Assembly: GCA_902780565.1 (NCBI GenBank)
Contig: CACZGD010000008.1
Span: 1-37,280, forward strand
Source: Oscillospiraceae bacterium
Lineage (GTDB): Bacteria > Bacillota > Clostridia > Oscillospirales > Acutalibacteraceae
Direction: 5' to 3'
DNA length: 37,280 bases
Shown here: positions 1-7,653 of the stretch, piece after piece
Numbering within the stretch: the stretch's first letter is position 1
How the letters are laid out: every line of letters begins with the position of its first letter
Notes under the pieces: generated by a model
Told to the model about the DNA's origin: nothing
Database searches by the model: none
Seen by the model: the letters and a program-made list of their open reading frames with translations, nothing else
Made by a program: the position numbers and the translations under genes

Positions 1-125
1 ACTTCCCCTTGCCGGGGAGGGAATCATCCCGGAATGAACATCATTCATATTCCGATACCTGATCCCGCCGGGATTCATCCCTCCGCCGTCAAGGCAAAGA
101 AACGGCTGTGGGCAGCCGTACTACC
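1..125. repeat. Half of a REPIN-like palindromic element (copy A, cut by window edge)
   Basis: This is one arm of the element that occurs whole at 7654-8028 and 12327-12700. Read on the minus strand from 125 it begins GGTAG, then a hairpin with stem ACGGCTG/CAGCCGT and loop CCCA. It continues through the conserved words GCCTTGACGGCGG, GGGATGAATCCC and CCCTCCCCGGCAAGGGG, and ends at the window edge. The partner arm should lie to the left, outside the window. No open frame here looks like a gene. Confidence 0.85.
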
Positions 126-162
126 GATATAACCACCGCCCGGCTCCATTTCCGGGAACGAT

Positions 163-204
163 CCCTGGCCCCTGGTCCCTGGCCCCTGGTCCCTGGTCCC
201 TGGT
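163..204. repeat. Heptanucleotide tandem repeat, six CCCTGGY units
   Basis: Six uninterrupted 7-bp units read CCCTGGC, CCCTGGT, CCCTGGC, CCCTGGT, CCCTGGT, CCCTGGT. The array lies just past the terminator of the minus-strand membrane protein gene. Exact 7-bp periodicity recurs at several other intergenic sites in this window with other unit sequences. Confidence 0.9.
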
Positions 205-205
205 T

Positions 206-234
206 ACAAAAACGGGACGCCGAAGCATCCCGTT
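206..234 (-). terminator. Rho-independent terminator of the membrane protein gene at 311
   Basis: On the minus strand AACGGGATGC pairs with GCGTCCCGTT around a TTCG tetraloop (10 bp, one T-G wobble) and is followed by TTTTTG. It lies 77 bp beyond the stop codon, so the 3' UTR includes the heptads at 270-290. Confidence 0.85.
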
Positions 235-269
235 GTCAAAATCATATTTCAATCGCGGCGCAGCCGCAC

Positions 270-290
270 CGACATCCGACATTCAACATC
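270..290. repeat. Heptad repeat CGACATC/CAACATC, three units
   Basis: Units are CGACATC, CGACATT and CAACATC. On the left is the palindrome GCGGCGCAGCCGC and on the right a GC-rich stretch reaching the stop codon at 311. The same order is seen at the other copies of the compound element. Confidence 0.8.
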
Positions 291-310
291 GCCGGACGCC
301 ATCCGGTCCC

Positions 311-2182
311 TTACTCCGCCGCCTCGGTTGTGGCTTCGGTTTCGGTCGGCTCCTCGACCTCGGTGGGCTGTTCGGCGGGGGCGGCGTCGGTCCTTGTGAC
401 GGAATCCGCGTTCAGGGAATCCGCATAGACGGACAGGGCGACGGTATCGCCGACGTTCAGGAGCACCACACGGTTTTCGGCGGTGGCGGAGACGGCGTAG
501 AATTCCTTGTCGCCTTCGAGCCGCAGATAGACCACGGTGTTGCCGGAGAGGACGGCGGTGCGGATCTCGGCGATCACGCCCGTGACGGTTTCGGCGGTGG
601 GCGTTTCGGTCCCGTCGTCGGGGGTCTCGGCGCCCGGCGCGGCGGCGTCGAAATCAAAGTGGACGGTGATGGGGTTCGAGAGCGCCCCGAGATTTTTGAT
701 ATACTGCTCCAGGCAGGAGCGCAGGTTCATATCCTGCGACACGGGCGTGGCGACGACGGAGTACTGCTCGACGTTGACCATGGCGTAGGACTTCACGACG
801 TTGGAGTTATCCTTGAGCGCCATGTAATAGGTCGGCTGTCCGTCGATGTTCAGCAGGATCGGGAAGCTGGCCTTCCAGCCCATATCCTGCACGCGGCCCT
901 CGGCGGACTGCTGCGCGGCGGCCTCCGTTGCGCCGGCGGTCTCGTAGAAATACGCGTCCTTGGTGCGCTGGTTGATGAGGAAGAAGCCGAGGATGGAGTT
1001 ATCCGAGGTCACGGACGTGACGCCGGTGTAGAGATACACGTCGTCGTCGATGGCAAGGAAGGAATAGCCCACGCTCGCCTGCTTGACGCCGGACTGCCCG
1101 AGGAAGGAGTTGATGAAGCCCTTTTCGTACTTGCCGTGGTAGTTATACTGCTCCACCAGCAGGTCCGCGTCGTAGGCCTGGTCGATCCACTGGATCTCGG
1201 AGTTTTCCGCCGCAAAGACTTCCTTGTCGTAATAGTGATCCTCGCCGGTCTCCGCGTCCACGAGGATGATGCCCTTGACGTCCTCGCCGCCGAGCAGGCC
1301 GATGGTCTTTTCAATGACCTCGACCACCCAGAAGGGCTTGCCCTCGTCGTTGACCTCGAAGGAGATCTCGCCGAAGATATCGAACGGATGCTCGAAGCGC
1401 AGGTGACGCACCAGATACTCGCCGAAGTGCTCCGCGGTGGAGTACTTGATATCGTATTTGCCCTTGACCAGCTCCGCCTTCTGCGTGTTCAGGTTGACCA
1501 TGACGTAGCCCGGGATGCCCTCGTGATCGCCCGCCACGGAGTTCGTGAACCACTTGAAGATATCGCCGTACTGCAGGGGATAGACGCGATAGGGCTGTTT
1601 GTTGAAGTTGATCTGCGTGGAGTCCTCCAGCAGCAGCTCGAACTGCGATTCCAGCCCCATTTCGGCAAAGCCGCCGAGCTGCTTATCCGCCAGCGCGGCG
1701 GCGGCGTCCTTGTCGATCAGCGCCACGTTGTTGAAGTCGCTCATGGAATCCACCACGGTGACGGCGCTCTTGAAATCCTTGGTATCGTCCAGCGTGATGA
1801 TGCGGGAATAGCTCTTCGCGCGGAACAGCGGCGCGCCGATCAGGTACCCCACGATGAGGATCAGCAGCACGACGCCCGCAAGAATGGCGGGAATGCGGGA
1901 GCGGCGCTTGACGTACGGCACGAATTCGGGCTTTTTGAACGCGCCGGACGTGATGAACGACGCGGCGACGTAGGACCCCAGAACAAGGAAGATATAGATA
2001 TAGAACTTATAGTCCCCGAGGTTGATCGCGGGCAGCATGAAGTAAAAGCCCAGCACCGCGGTCAGGACCATAACGCCCAGACTGATGCCGATCTTCAGAC
2101 CCGGCTTATCCGGGGGGATCAGCACGTCCTTGACGCTCTTCTTTTTGCCGTTGCCGGAGAAATCGACTTTGATAGGTTCCAT
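311..2182 (-). CDS. Large conserved membrane-anchored protein of unknown function
   Basis: The product has 623 residues. Three membrane helices are clear near the N terminus (about 31-50, 60-79, 98-118), followed by a soluble region of some 430 residues. The tail is rich in Glu, Thr, Pro and Ala, and a beta-rich OB-like stretch (VTGVIAEIRTAVLSG onward) precedes it. I recall similar long proteins in many Clostridia with no assigned role, sometimes named Tat-signal proteins, but no twin-arginine motif is visible here. The start at 2182 is chosen because AAGGAG sits about 8 bp upstream; an in-frame start at 2224 lies inside the promoter region. The gene has its own promoter (2215-2243) and terminator (206-234) and is divergent from the HD protein gene. 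Odd feature: its 3' UTR carries heptad repeats. Function is not assignable from sequence. Confidence 0.85.
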   Translation of the reverse strand: MEPIKVDFSGNGKKKSVKDVLIPPDKPGLKIGISLGVMVLTAVLGFYFMLPAINLGDYKFYIYIFLVLGSYVAASFITSGAFKKPEFVPYVKRRSRIPAILAGVVLLILIVGYLIGAPLFRAKSYSRIITLDDTKDFKSAVTVVDSMSDFNNVALIDKDAAAALADKQLGGFAEMGLESQFELLLEDSTQINFNKQPYRVYPLQYGDIFKWFTNSVAGDHEGIPGYVMVNLNTQKAELVKGKYDIKYSTAEHFGEYLVRHLRFEHPFDIFGEISFEVNDEGKPFWVVEVIEKTIGLLGGEDVKGIILVDAETGEDHYYDKEVFAAENSEIQWIDQAYDADLLVEQYNYHGKYEKGFINSFLGQSGVKQASVGYSFLAIDDDVYLYTGVTSVTSDNSILGFFLINQRTKDAYFYETAGATEAAAQQSAEGRVQDMGWKASFPILLNIDGQPTYYMALKDNSNVVKSYAMVNVEQYSVVATPVSQDMNLRSCLEQYIKNLGALSNPITVHFDFDAAAPGAETPDDGTETPTAETVTGVIAEIRTAVLSGNTVVYLRLEGDKEFYAVSATAENRVVLLNVGDTVALSVYADSLNADSVTRTDAAPAEQPTEVEEPTETEATTEAAE

Positions 2183-2214
2183 GGTGACAGCTCCTTTTCG
2201 GTAATACACAGACC

Positions 2215-2243
2215 AGTATACCACATATCGGACAAAAGTACAA
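2215..2243 (-). promoter_or_regulatory. Sigma-A promoter for the membrane protein gene
   Basis: On the minus strand TTGTAC is followed by a 17-bp spacer and TATACT. The predicted start is about 25 bp upstream of the ATG at 2182. It is divergent from the promoter at 2264-2292. Confidence 0.75.
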
Positions 2244-2263
2244 GTGTTTTTCGCGGCGGCGGC

Positions 2264-2292
2264 TTGCTTTTTCGGGGGCTATTCGGTATAAT
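2264..2292 (+). promoter_or_regulatory. Sigma-A promoter for the 2354-6508 operon
   Basis: TTGCTT, a 17-bp spacer and TATAAT. The -35 hexamer is the same as that of the recA promoter at 21125. The leader to the ATG at 2354 is about 55 nt. Confidence 0.75.
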
Positions 2293-2353
2293 GGGGAAAG
2301 ACTTGTGTGAAAGCTTTAATATTTTGCTATTTGACAAGAAAAGAGGAAATTGC

Positions 2354-2932
2354 ATGCATCACTTTTTCGCGCTGTTTTCGAGGATGAAGCATATGGACCG
2401 CTGGGCGCTGATGCGCAATGTCACCCGCGAAAATCTCAGCTCCCATTCGCTGGACGTGGCGGCCATTTCGCACGCGCTGGCGCTGATCGGCAACCGCCGC
2501 CTCGGCAAGGCCTACGACCCCAATTTCGCCGCGGCGCTGGGGATCTATCACGATCTGCCGGAGATCCTGACCGGCGACCTGCCCACCCCCGTGAAATATT
2601 ATAACGACGAGATCCGCGCCTCCTACGCCAAGATCGAGCGCGCCGCCGAAAACGCCCTGCTCGGGACCCTGCCGGAGGACCTGCGCGAGGACTTTCGTCC
2701 CCTGCTGCAGCCGGACGAGACGCGCGGCGAATACGTGCTGATGAAGGCGGCGGACAAGATCGCGGCGCTGATCAAGTGCGTGGAGGAGAAAAACGGCGGC
2801 AACCGCGAGTTCCGCCAGGCGGAGGAGGCCACAAGAAGAGCCATCGACGCGCTGCGCTGCGAGGAAGCGGCGATCTTTTTGGACGAGTTCCTGGGGAGCT
2901 ACGATCTGGTACTGGACAATATTCTGCGATAA
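2354..2932 (+). CDS. HD-domain 5'-deoxynucleotidase (YfbR family)
   Basis: The 192-residue product matches the length and motif order of E. coli YfbR, which dephosphorylates deoxynucleoside 5'-monophosphates using a divalent metal. Visible signatures are RWALMRNVTRENLSSHS (first metal His), IYHDLPEILTGDLPTPVK (the HD pair and the family-specific TGDLPTPVK), and KAADKIAALIKCVEE near the C terminus. The ATG at 2354 follows AGAGGAAA at good spacing; a much longer open frame upstream overlaps the antisense of the membrane protein gene and is not real. It opens a tight run of plus-strand genes (20 bp to the next) and has a promoter at 2264-2292. By homology it acts in cytoplasmic nucleotide-pool balance; substrate preference cannot be read from sequence. 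Confidence 0.92.
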   Translation: MHHFFALFSRMKHMDRWALMRNVTRENLSSHSLDVAAISHALALIGNRRLGKAYDPNFAAALGIYHDLPEILTGDLPTPVKYYNDEIRASYAKIERAAENALLGTLPEDLREDFRPLLQPDETRGEYVLMKAADKIAALIKCVEEKNGGNREFRQAEEATRRAIDALRCEEAAIFLDEFLGSYDLVLDNILR

Positions 2933-2951
2933 AACGGAAAGGAACGTTAGG

Positions 2952-3968
2952 ATGAAAACAACAGAACTGCTGCGGCGGCTGACCGCCGCCCCGTCCGCCC
3001 CCGGCACGGAGTCGCCGGCCGTCGACGTGATCCGCGAGGCGCTGGAGGGCGTGGCGGACCGCTTTGAGACCGATACGCTCGGCAACCTGAAGGCGGTCGT
3101 GAACGAGGACGCCGCCGACGGCGTGATTTTGCTTGCCCACATGGACAAGATCGGCTGCATTGTGACCGGGATTGACGAGGAGACCGGCTTTTTGCGCATC
3201 GACAAATGCGGCGGCTTCGACGCCCGCGTGGCGCCCGCCCTGCGTGTGACGGTGCTGGGGCAGCGTCCCCTGCCCGGCGTGATCATCAGCACGCCCCCGC
3301 ATCTGGCGTCGCCCGATTCGGCGGACAAGGCGACGCCTTTGGATAAGCTCGGCGTGGACTGCGGCCTGCCCTTTGACGAGATCAGAACGCTGGTGTTCCC
3401 GGGCGACCGGATTTTGACGGACGCGCCCTTTTTTGAGCTGAACGAAAACCGGGTCTGCGGCCCGTATCTGGACGATTGCGCGGGCGTGGCGGCGCTGATC
3501 CGCTGCGCCGGGCTTGTGAAGGCCGCCGGGCGCGGCAGACGCCTTGAATGCGTGTTCACCACCCGCGAGGAGGTGGGCGGCCAGGGCAGCGCGGCGGCGT
3601 GCTTTTCCACGGCCGCGAACACGGCGGTGGCGGTGGACGTCTCCTTTGCCAAAGCCCCCGGCCTGCCCGAAACGGTGGACGCCGCCCTCGGCGGCGGCGT
3701 GATGATCGGGTACGCCCCCGTGCTGCACAAGGCCCTGAGCGACAAATTCAAGGCGCTGGCGAAGGAACGGAACATCCCCTATACCGTGGAGATCATGGGA
3801 CGCTCCACGGGCACGGACGCGGACGAGGCGCTGACCGCCGCTGGCGGCAAGGTGACGGGGCTGCTTTCGATCCCGATCCGCAATATGCACACGCCCGTGG
3901 AGATCGCAGACGTGCGGGATATCGAGGCGACCGGCGACCTGCTGGCGGCGCTGATCCTTTCGGACTAA
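2952..3968 (+). CDS. M42 family metallo-aminopeptidase, first of a tandem pair
   Basis: The 338-residue protein has the M42 (glutamyl aminopeptidase / TET) zinc-ligand series in order: AHMDKIG, YLDDCAG, TTREEVGGQGS, VAVDVS and NMHTPVE. Family members form large oligomeric shells that clip N-terminal residues from peptides after proteasome-like or other proteases have acted. It starts at the ATG after GGAAAGGAAC. Only 12 bp separate it from a second M42 gene, and the two are clearly divergent paralogues rather than a recent duplication. The middle segment (residues about 120-140, DSADKATPLDKLGVDCGL) differs from the more usual DIGA-type stretch kept in the second copy, which suggests a different specificity. 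Cytoplasmic; no signal peptide. Confidence 0.92.
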   Translation: MKTTELLRRLTAAPSAPGTESPAVDVIREALEGVADRFETDTLGNLKAVVNEDAADGVILLAHMDKIGCIVTGIDEETGFLRIDKCGGFDARVAPALRVTVLGQRPLPGVIISTPPHLASPDSADKATPLDKLGVDCGLPFDEIRTLVFPGDRILTDAPFFELNENRVCGPYLDDCAGVAALIRCAGLVKAAGRGRRLECVFTTREEVGGQGSAAACFSTAANTAVAVDVSFAKAPGLPETVDAALGGGVMIGYAPVLHKALSDKFKALAKERNIPYTVEIMGRSTGTDADEALTAAGGKVTGLLSIPIRNMHTPVEIADVRDIEATGDLLAALILSD

Positions 3969-3980
3969 GGAGGAAGACCG

Positions 3981-5000
3981 ATGAAAGACCTGCTGAAGCT
4001 TTTGTGTGAGACCGACGGGACCTCCGGACGCGAGGCGCCGGTGCGGGAGAAGATCCTGTCCCTGATCGGGGACGGGCACGAGACGACCGTGGACCCGCTG
4101 GGAAACCTGATCGTGAATGTGCGCGGCAAACGGCGCGCCAAACATAAGGTCATGCTGTGCGCCCACATGGACGAGGTGGGCGTGATCGCCACCTGCATCA
4201 CCGGCGCGGGGCTGGTGAAATTCACGACCGTGGGCGGCATTCGCCCCGAGGCGCTGCTGGGCAAGACCGTGCGCTTTGAAAACGGCGTGATCGGCGCCGT
4301 GGGCGTGAAGCCCGTCCACCTGTGCGGCGGCGACGAGCGCAGCCGCCTGCCCGAGGTGAAGGATATGTACCTCGATATCGGCGCGGACGGCAAGGAGGCC
4401 GCCGAAGCGCTGATCGCCCCCGGCGACACCGCCGTGTTCACAAGCAACTGGACCGAAATGGGGGAGAAGCTCCTGTCCAAGGCCATCGACGACCGCGCGG
4501 GCTGCGCCGTGATGGTGGACATGATCAACAAGGGCGTGGAAGTTGACCTGACCTTTGTGTTCAATACGATGGAGGAGGTGGGGCTGCGCGGCGCCGCCGC
4601 CTCCGCCTTTACCGTGGCGCCCGAATACGCGATCGTGCTGGAGGGCACCACCGCCGCCGACGTGATCGGCGTGCCGCCGGAAAACCGCGTGTGCGCCCTC
4701 GGCAAGGGCGCCGTGGTCAACTTCATGGACCGCGCCACCGTTTACGACAAGACCCTGTACCGCAAGGCGTTCGCCATTGCCGAAGCAAACGGGATCGCCC
4801 TGCAGGCCAAGGCCGCGGTGGCGGGCGGCAACGACGCGGGCAGCGTCCACGTCAGCCGCGGCGGCGTGAAAACGCTCACGCTCAACGTCCCCACCCGCTA
4901 TATCCACTCCCCTTCCTCCGTGTGCGACGTGAACGACCTGCTCTCGCTCAGAGCCCTCGCCGAAAAAACGGCGGAGGCGTTCGCCGATGGAGACGCCTGA
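3981..5000 (+). CDS. M42 family metallo-aminopeptidase, second of a tandem pair
   Basis: The 339-residue protein carries the M42 metal and catalytic motifs AHMDEVGVI, AIDDRAGC, TMEEVGLRG, VLEGT and YIHSPSS. It keeps the typical MYLDIGADGKEAAEA segment of the family. AAGGAGGA lies just upstream of the ATG. It overlaps the next gene by 14 bp, so the two are probably translated together. With its neighbour at 2952 it may form homo- or hetero-oligomeric peptidase shells; that is inference. The usual Asp in the fourth motif appears as Glu (VLEGTTAAD), which is also common in the family. Confidence 0.92.
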   Translation: MKDLLKLLCETDGTSGREAPVREKILSLIGDGHETTVDPLGNLIVNVRGKRRAKHKVMLCAHMDEVGVIATCITGAGLVKFTTVGGIRPEALLGKTVRFENGVIGAVGVKPVHLCGGDERSRLPEVKDMYLDIGADGKEAAEALIAPGDTAVFTSNWTEMGEKLLSKAIDDRAGCAVMVDMINKGVEVDLTFVFNTMEEVGLRGAAASAFTVAPEYAIVLEGTTAADVIGVPPENRVCALGKGAVVNFMDRATVYDKTLYRKAFAIAEANGIALQAKAAVAGGNDAGSVHVSRGGVKTLTLNVPTRYIHSPSSVCDVNDLLSLRALAEKTAEAFADGDA

Positions 5001-5643
5001 GTTCCGTCTGCCCGACGGGGAGACGGCGGACCGCCTGCTGCGGCAGACCGCGCGCGGGATCGCGGGCGCGGAGCTTTTCACCCTGCTCAGCGTCCGGCGG
5101 GCGCATTTGCCCGAGGGACGGCTGTTCGCCGCCGAACGGGGGGACGGGCGGCTTTCCGTTTTGTACCGCGCGCCGGATTACACCCTGCGGCTGGAGGACG
5201 GGGTCTTCCCCTATGAGGGGCTGCGGCTGCTGAAGCTGACGAGGGATCGGCTCCCCCGCCCCGAAGGGGTGGCGGAGATGGCGCTGCCGGACCTGCTGGA
5301 GGCGGCGGCGCTGCTTGCGGGCGGAAAACTGACGGCGGCGGACGAGGACCGCTACGTCTTTAAGGCGAAATGCCTGCTGGACGGCTTTTATTGCGGGTTC
5401 TGCGTGCGCGAGGAGGGCGAGCTTGTGAGCATGGCGGCGATCGTGGCCCGGAATGAGGATTCGGCGCTGCTGGGCGACGTGTTCACCCGCCCTGACCGCC
5501 GGGGACGGGGGCTTGCCGCCCGCTGTGTGGCGGCTGCGGCACGGTGCGCTGCGCGGCAAAACAAGACCCTGTGGGCGCTGTGTGAGGAACAGAACGTCCC
5601 GTTTTATGAAAAGCTTGGATTCGAGGAAGTCAATGACCTGTGA
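4987..5643 (+). CDS. GNAT-fold N-acetyltransferase
   Basis: This 218-residue protein has a C-terminal GNAT domain from about residue 105. Motif A is visible as DVFTRPDRRGRGLAAR, which forms the acetyl-CoA pyrophosphate loop, and the end PFYEKLGFEEV is the usual GNAT tail. The first 100 residues are not recognisable and may be a degenerate second GNAT repeat. The start overlaps the end of the upstream M42 gene by 14 bp and no clear ribosome site precedes it, so the start is less certain than the frame. The stop overlaps the start of the next gene. Substrate unknown. Confidence 0.85.
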   Translation: METPEFRLPDGETADRLLRQTARGIAGAELFTLLSVRRAHLPEGRLFAAERGDGRLSVLYRAPDYTLRLEDGVFPYEGLRLLKLTRDRLPRPEGVAEMALPDLLEAAALLAGGKLTAADEDRYVFKAKCLLDGFYCGFCVREEGELVSMAAIVARNEDSALLGDVFTRPDRRGRGLAARCVAAAARCAARQNKTLWALCEEQNVPFYEKLGFEEVNDL

Positions 5644-6508
5644 GCTTTGCCCCCGGCGCTGCCGGGCGGACCGGACGACCACGTTCGGCTACTGCAAGAT
5701 GCCGATGACCCCGGTGGCGGCGCTGGCGGGGCCGCATTTCGGCGAGGAGCCCTGCATTGCCGGGTACGGCGGCGCGGGGACGGTGTTTTTTTCCGGCTGC
5801 AGCCTCGGCTGCGTCTACTGCCAGAACCGCGAGATCAGCCGGGACGGCGCGGGCAAGGCGATCACCGTGGAGCGGTTGGCGGAGATCTTCCGGGAGCTGG
5901 AGGAGAACGGCGCGGACTGCATCGACCTCGTCACCCCCACGCACTTCGCCGACGCCGTTGTGAAAGCGCTGACGCTGGCGAAGCCGACCGTGCCGGTGGT
6001 GTATAACTGCGGCGGGTATGAGCGCGTGGAAACGCTCAGAATGCTGGAGGGGCTGGTGGACGTGTACCTGCCCGACTATAAATACGCGGACGCTTCTCTG
6101 GCGCGGCGGCTCTCGAACGCGCCGGACTACCCGACTGTGGCGCTGCACGCGATCCGGGAGATGGTCCGCCAGACGGGAAAGCCCGTCTTTGACGAAGACG
6201 GGCTGCTGCAAAAAGGGACGCTCATCCGCCATCTGGTGCTGCCGGGGTACGTGGACAACACGCTGGACTGCCTCGATATCCTGACCGCCGCCTTCGGCGA
6301 GGACGAGGTGCTGCTGAGCGTCATGAGCCAGTATACCCCGCCCGTCGAGCCCTTGCCGGACGGCAACCTCAACCGCCGCCTGACCGAGGCGGAATACGGC
6401 CGCGTGCTCGATTACCTCTACCTGCTCGGCAACGAAAACGTGTTCGTGCAGGAGCTTTCCGCCGCGTCGGAATTTTACGTCCCGGACTTCGACGGCACGG
6501 GCGTGTGA
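5633..6508 (+). CDS. PflX-like radical SAM Fe-S protein (COG1313 type)
   Basis: The 291-residue product begins with a Cys-rich segment (CELCPRRC at 3-10, GYC at 19-21) and then the radical SAM cluster motif SGCSLGCVYCQN, with Cys56, Cys60 and Cys63 binding the 4Fe-4S cluster. The order and length match the PflX group, related to pyruvate formate-lyase activating enzymes but of unproven substrate. The ATG at 5633 lies inside the end of the preceding gene and follows GAGGAAG. An upstream in-frame extension overlaps the GNAT gene and is rejected. It is the last gene of the 2354-6508 run; no terminator is evident after it, only a GC hairpin and low-complexity DNA. Confidence 0.88.
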   Translation: MTCELCPRRCRADRTTTFGYCKMPMTPVAALAGPHFGEEPCIAGYGGAGTVFFSGCSLGCVYCQNREISRDGAGKAITVERLAEIFRELEENGADCIDLVTPTHFADAVVKALTLAKPTVPVVYNCGGYERVETLRMLEGLVDVYLPDYKYADASLARRLSNAPDYPTVALHAIREMVRQTGKPVFDEDGLLQKGTLIRHLVLPGYVDNTLDCLDILTAAFGEDEVLLSVMSQYTPPVEPLPDGNLNRRLTEAEYGRVLDYLYLLGNENVFVQELSAASEFYVPDFDGTGV

Positions 6509-6656
6509 GCCGGGCGAAGCGGAGGGGGTGCGGGTGCACGGGATAGTATAAGTTAAAAAATAAAAAAGAAAAAAGAAAAATTTCATTCCCTCGTCTTTTC
6601 ATTCCCTCGGCCCTCGGCCCTCGGCCCCCGGCCCTTTGCCCTTTGCCCTCAAAAAA
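6509..6656. repeat. Low-complexity intergenic block with seven heptad units
   Basis: Right after the stop at 6508 come a GCGAAGC-type mini-hairpin and the word GGGTGCACGGGATA, which recurs at 7536. An A-rich stretch follows, then heptads at 6604-6652: CCCTCGG three times, CCCCCGG, CCCTTTG twice and CCCTCAA. The array ends five bases before the ATG at 6657. There is no REP hairpin here. Confidence 0.85.
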
Positions 6657-7520
6657 ATGACCACCATGAACGATTACTGCCGGAGGACCTTCGGCAAAAA
6701 GCTCTATAAGCTGTCGCTGGACGGCGGATTCACCTGTCCCAACCGGGACGGGTCGCTGGGCGTCGGGGGCTGCATGTTCTGCTCGGCGGGCGGCAGCGGG
6801 GAATTCACCGGACGGGGCGGGGACCTTGACGCGCAGATCGAGGACGCAAAACGCCGCGTGGCGGCAAAAAACCGGGACGGCGGCTATATCGCCTATTTTC
6901 AGAGCTTTACGAACACCTACGCGCCGGTGGAAACGCTGCGGGAGACGTTTCTGCCCGTGATCGAACGCCCGGAGATCGACGTGCTCTCCGTCGCCACGCG
7001 CCCGGACTGTCTGGAGCCGGAAAAGGTGGCGCTGCTGCGTGAGCTTTCGGCGATCAAGCCCGTGTGGGTGGAGCTGGGGCTGCAGACGACGAAGGAAGAA
7101 AGCGCGCGCTATATCCGCCGGGGCTACGGGACCCCCGTTTACGACGACGCGGTGCGCCGCCTGAAGGACGCGGGGCTTTACGTGATCACGCACGTGATCC
7201 TGGGGCTGCCGGGCGAGACGGTCGCCGATATGCAAGCCACCGTGCGGCACGCCGTGGCCGCCGGGACCGACGGGATCAAGCTGCAGCTTCTGCACGTGCT
7301 GCGCGGCACGGACCTGTGCGCCGATTTTGAGGCCGGGAAATTCCAAACCATGAGCCTTGACGAATACGTGGCCGTCCTGAAGGCCGTGCTGCCCCTGATC
7401 CCGGACGACGTGACCGTCCACCGCCTGACCGGCGACGGCGACAAAAAGACCCTCGTCTCTCCCCTTTGGAGCGGGGATAAGAAGAGGGTGTTGAACCGGA
7501 TCAGGAGGGAGCTGGAATAG
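6657..7520 (+). CDS. Radical SAM protein, TIGR01212 / YhcC family
   Basis: The 287-residue product has the YhcC-type cysteine pattern: TCPNRDGSLGVGGCMFC, with Cys27, Cys39 and Cys42 as the likely 4Fe-4S ligands. Further family marks are SVATRPDCL, VELGLQTTKEESA and HVILGLPGET. Members are cytoplasmic and their substrates are not firmly known. The start is uncertain: ATG codons at 6657 and 6666 both fit family length, yet neither has a Shine-Dalgarno sequence, because the leader is made of CCCTTTG-type heptads and a run of A. An in-frame TTG at 6636 lies inside those repeats. The gene ends 131 bp before a REPIN-like element. Confidence 0.88.
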   Translation: MTTMNDYCRRTFGKKLYKLSLDGGFTCPNRDGSLGVGGCMFCSAGGSGEFTGRGGDLDAQIEDAKRRVAAKNRDGGYIAYFQSFTNTYAPVETLRETFLPVIERPEIDVLSVATRPDCLEPEKVALLRELSAIKPVWVELGLQTTKEESARYIRRGYGTPVYDDAVRRLKDAGLYVITHVILGLPGETVADMQATVRHAVAAGTDGIKLQLLHVLRGTDLCADFEAGKFQTMSLDEYVAVLKAVLPLIPDDVTVHRLTGDGDKKTLVSPLWSGDKKRVLNRIRRELE

Positions 7521-7653
7521 CCGGGCGCAGCCCGGCGGGTGCACGGGACAAGAATGCAGAATGCAAAATACAAAATTAAACTATACCTCGGTATTTAAAA
7601 ATGGTCTCGGTTGTGACATGGTTCCGGAAACGGAGCCGGGTATAAGTTGCAAT
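7521..7653. repeat. Left flank of compound element B with AGAATGC heptads
   Basis: The flank starts straight after the stop codon with the hairpin CCGGGC-GCA-GCCCGG, then GGGTGCACGGGACA, then four 7-bp units at 7551-7578 (AGAATGC, AGAATGC, AAAATAC, AAAATTA). The rest up to 7653 shows only short imperfect inverted repeats. Confidence 0.75.

Noticed and set aside
233-2353. Long plus-strand open frame upstream of the HD protein
   Set aside because: It lies antisense to the membrane protein gene, which has promoter, ribosome site, membrane helices and terminator. The plus-strand translation is low in structure; only the part from 2354 is real.
2772-5081. 769-residue minus-strand open frame
   Set aside because: It is antisense to the two M42 genes, whose metal motifs are intact. 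GC-rich codon use leaves long open antisense frames.
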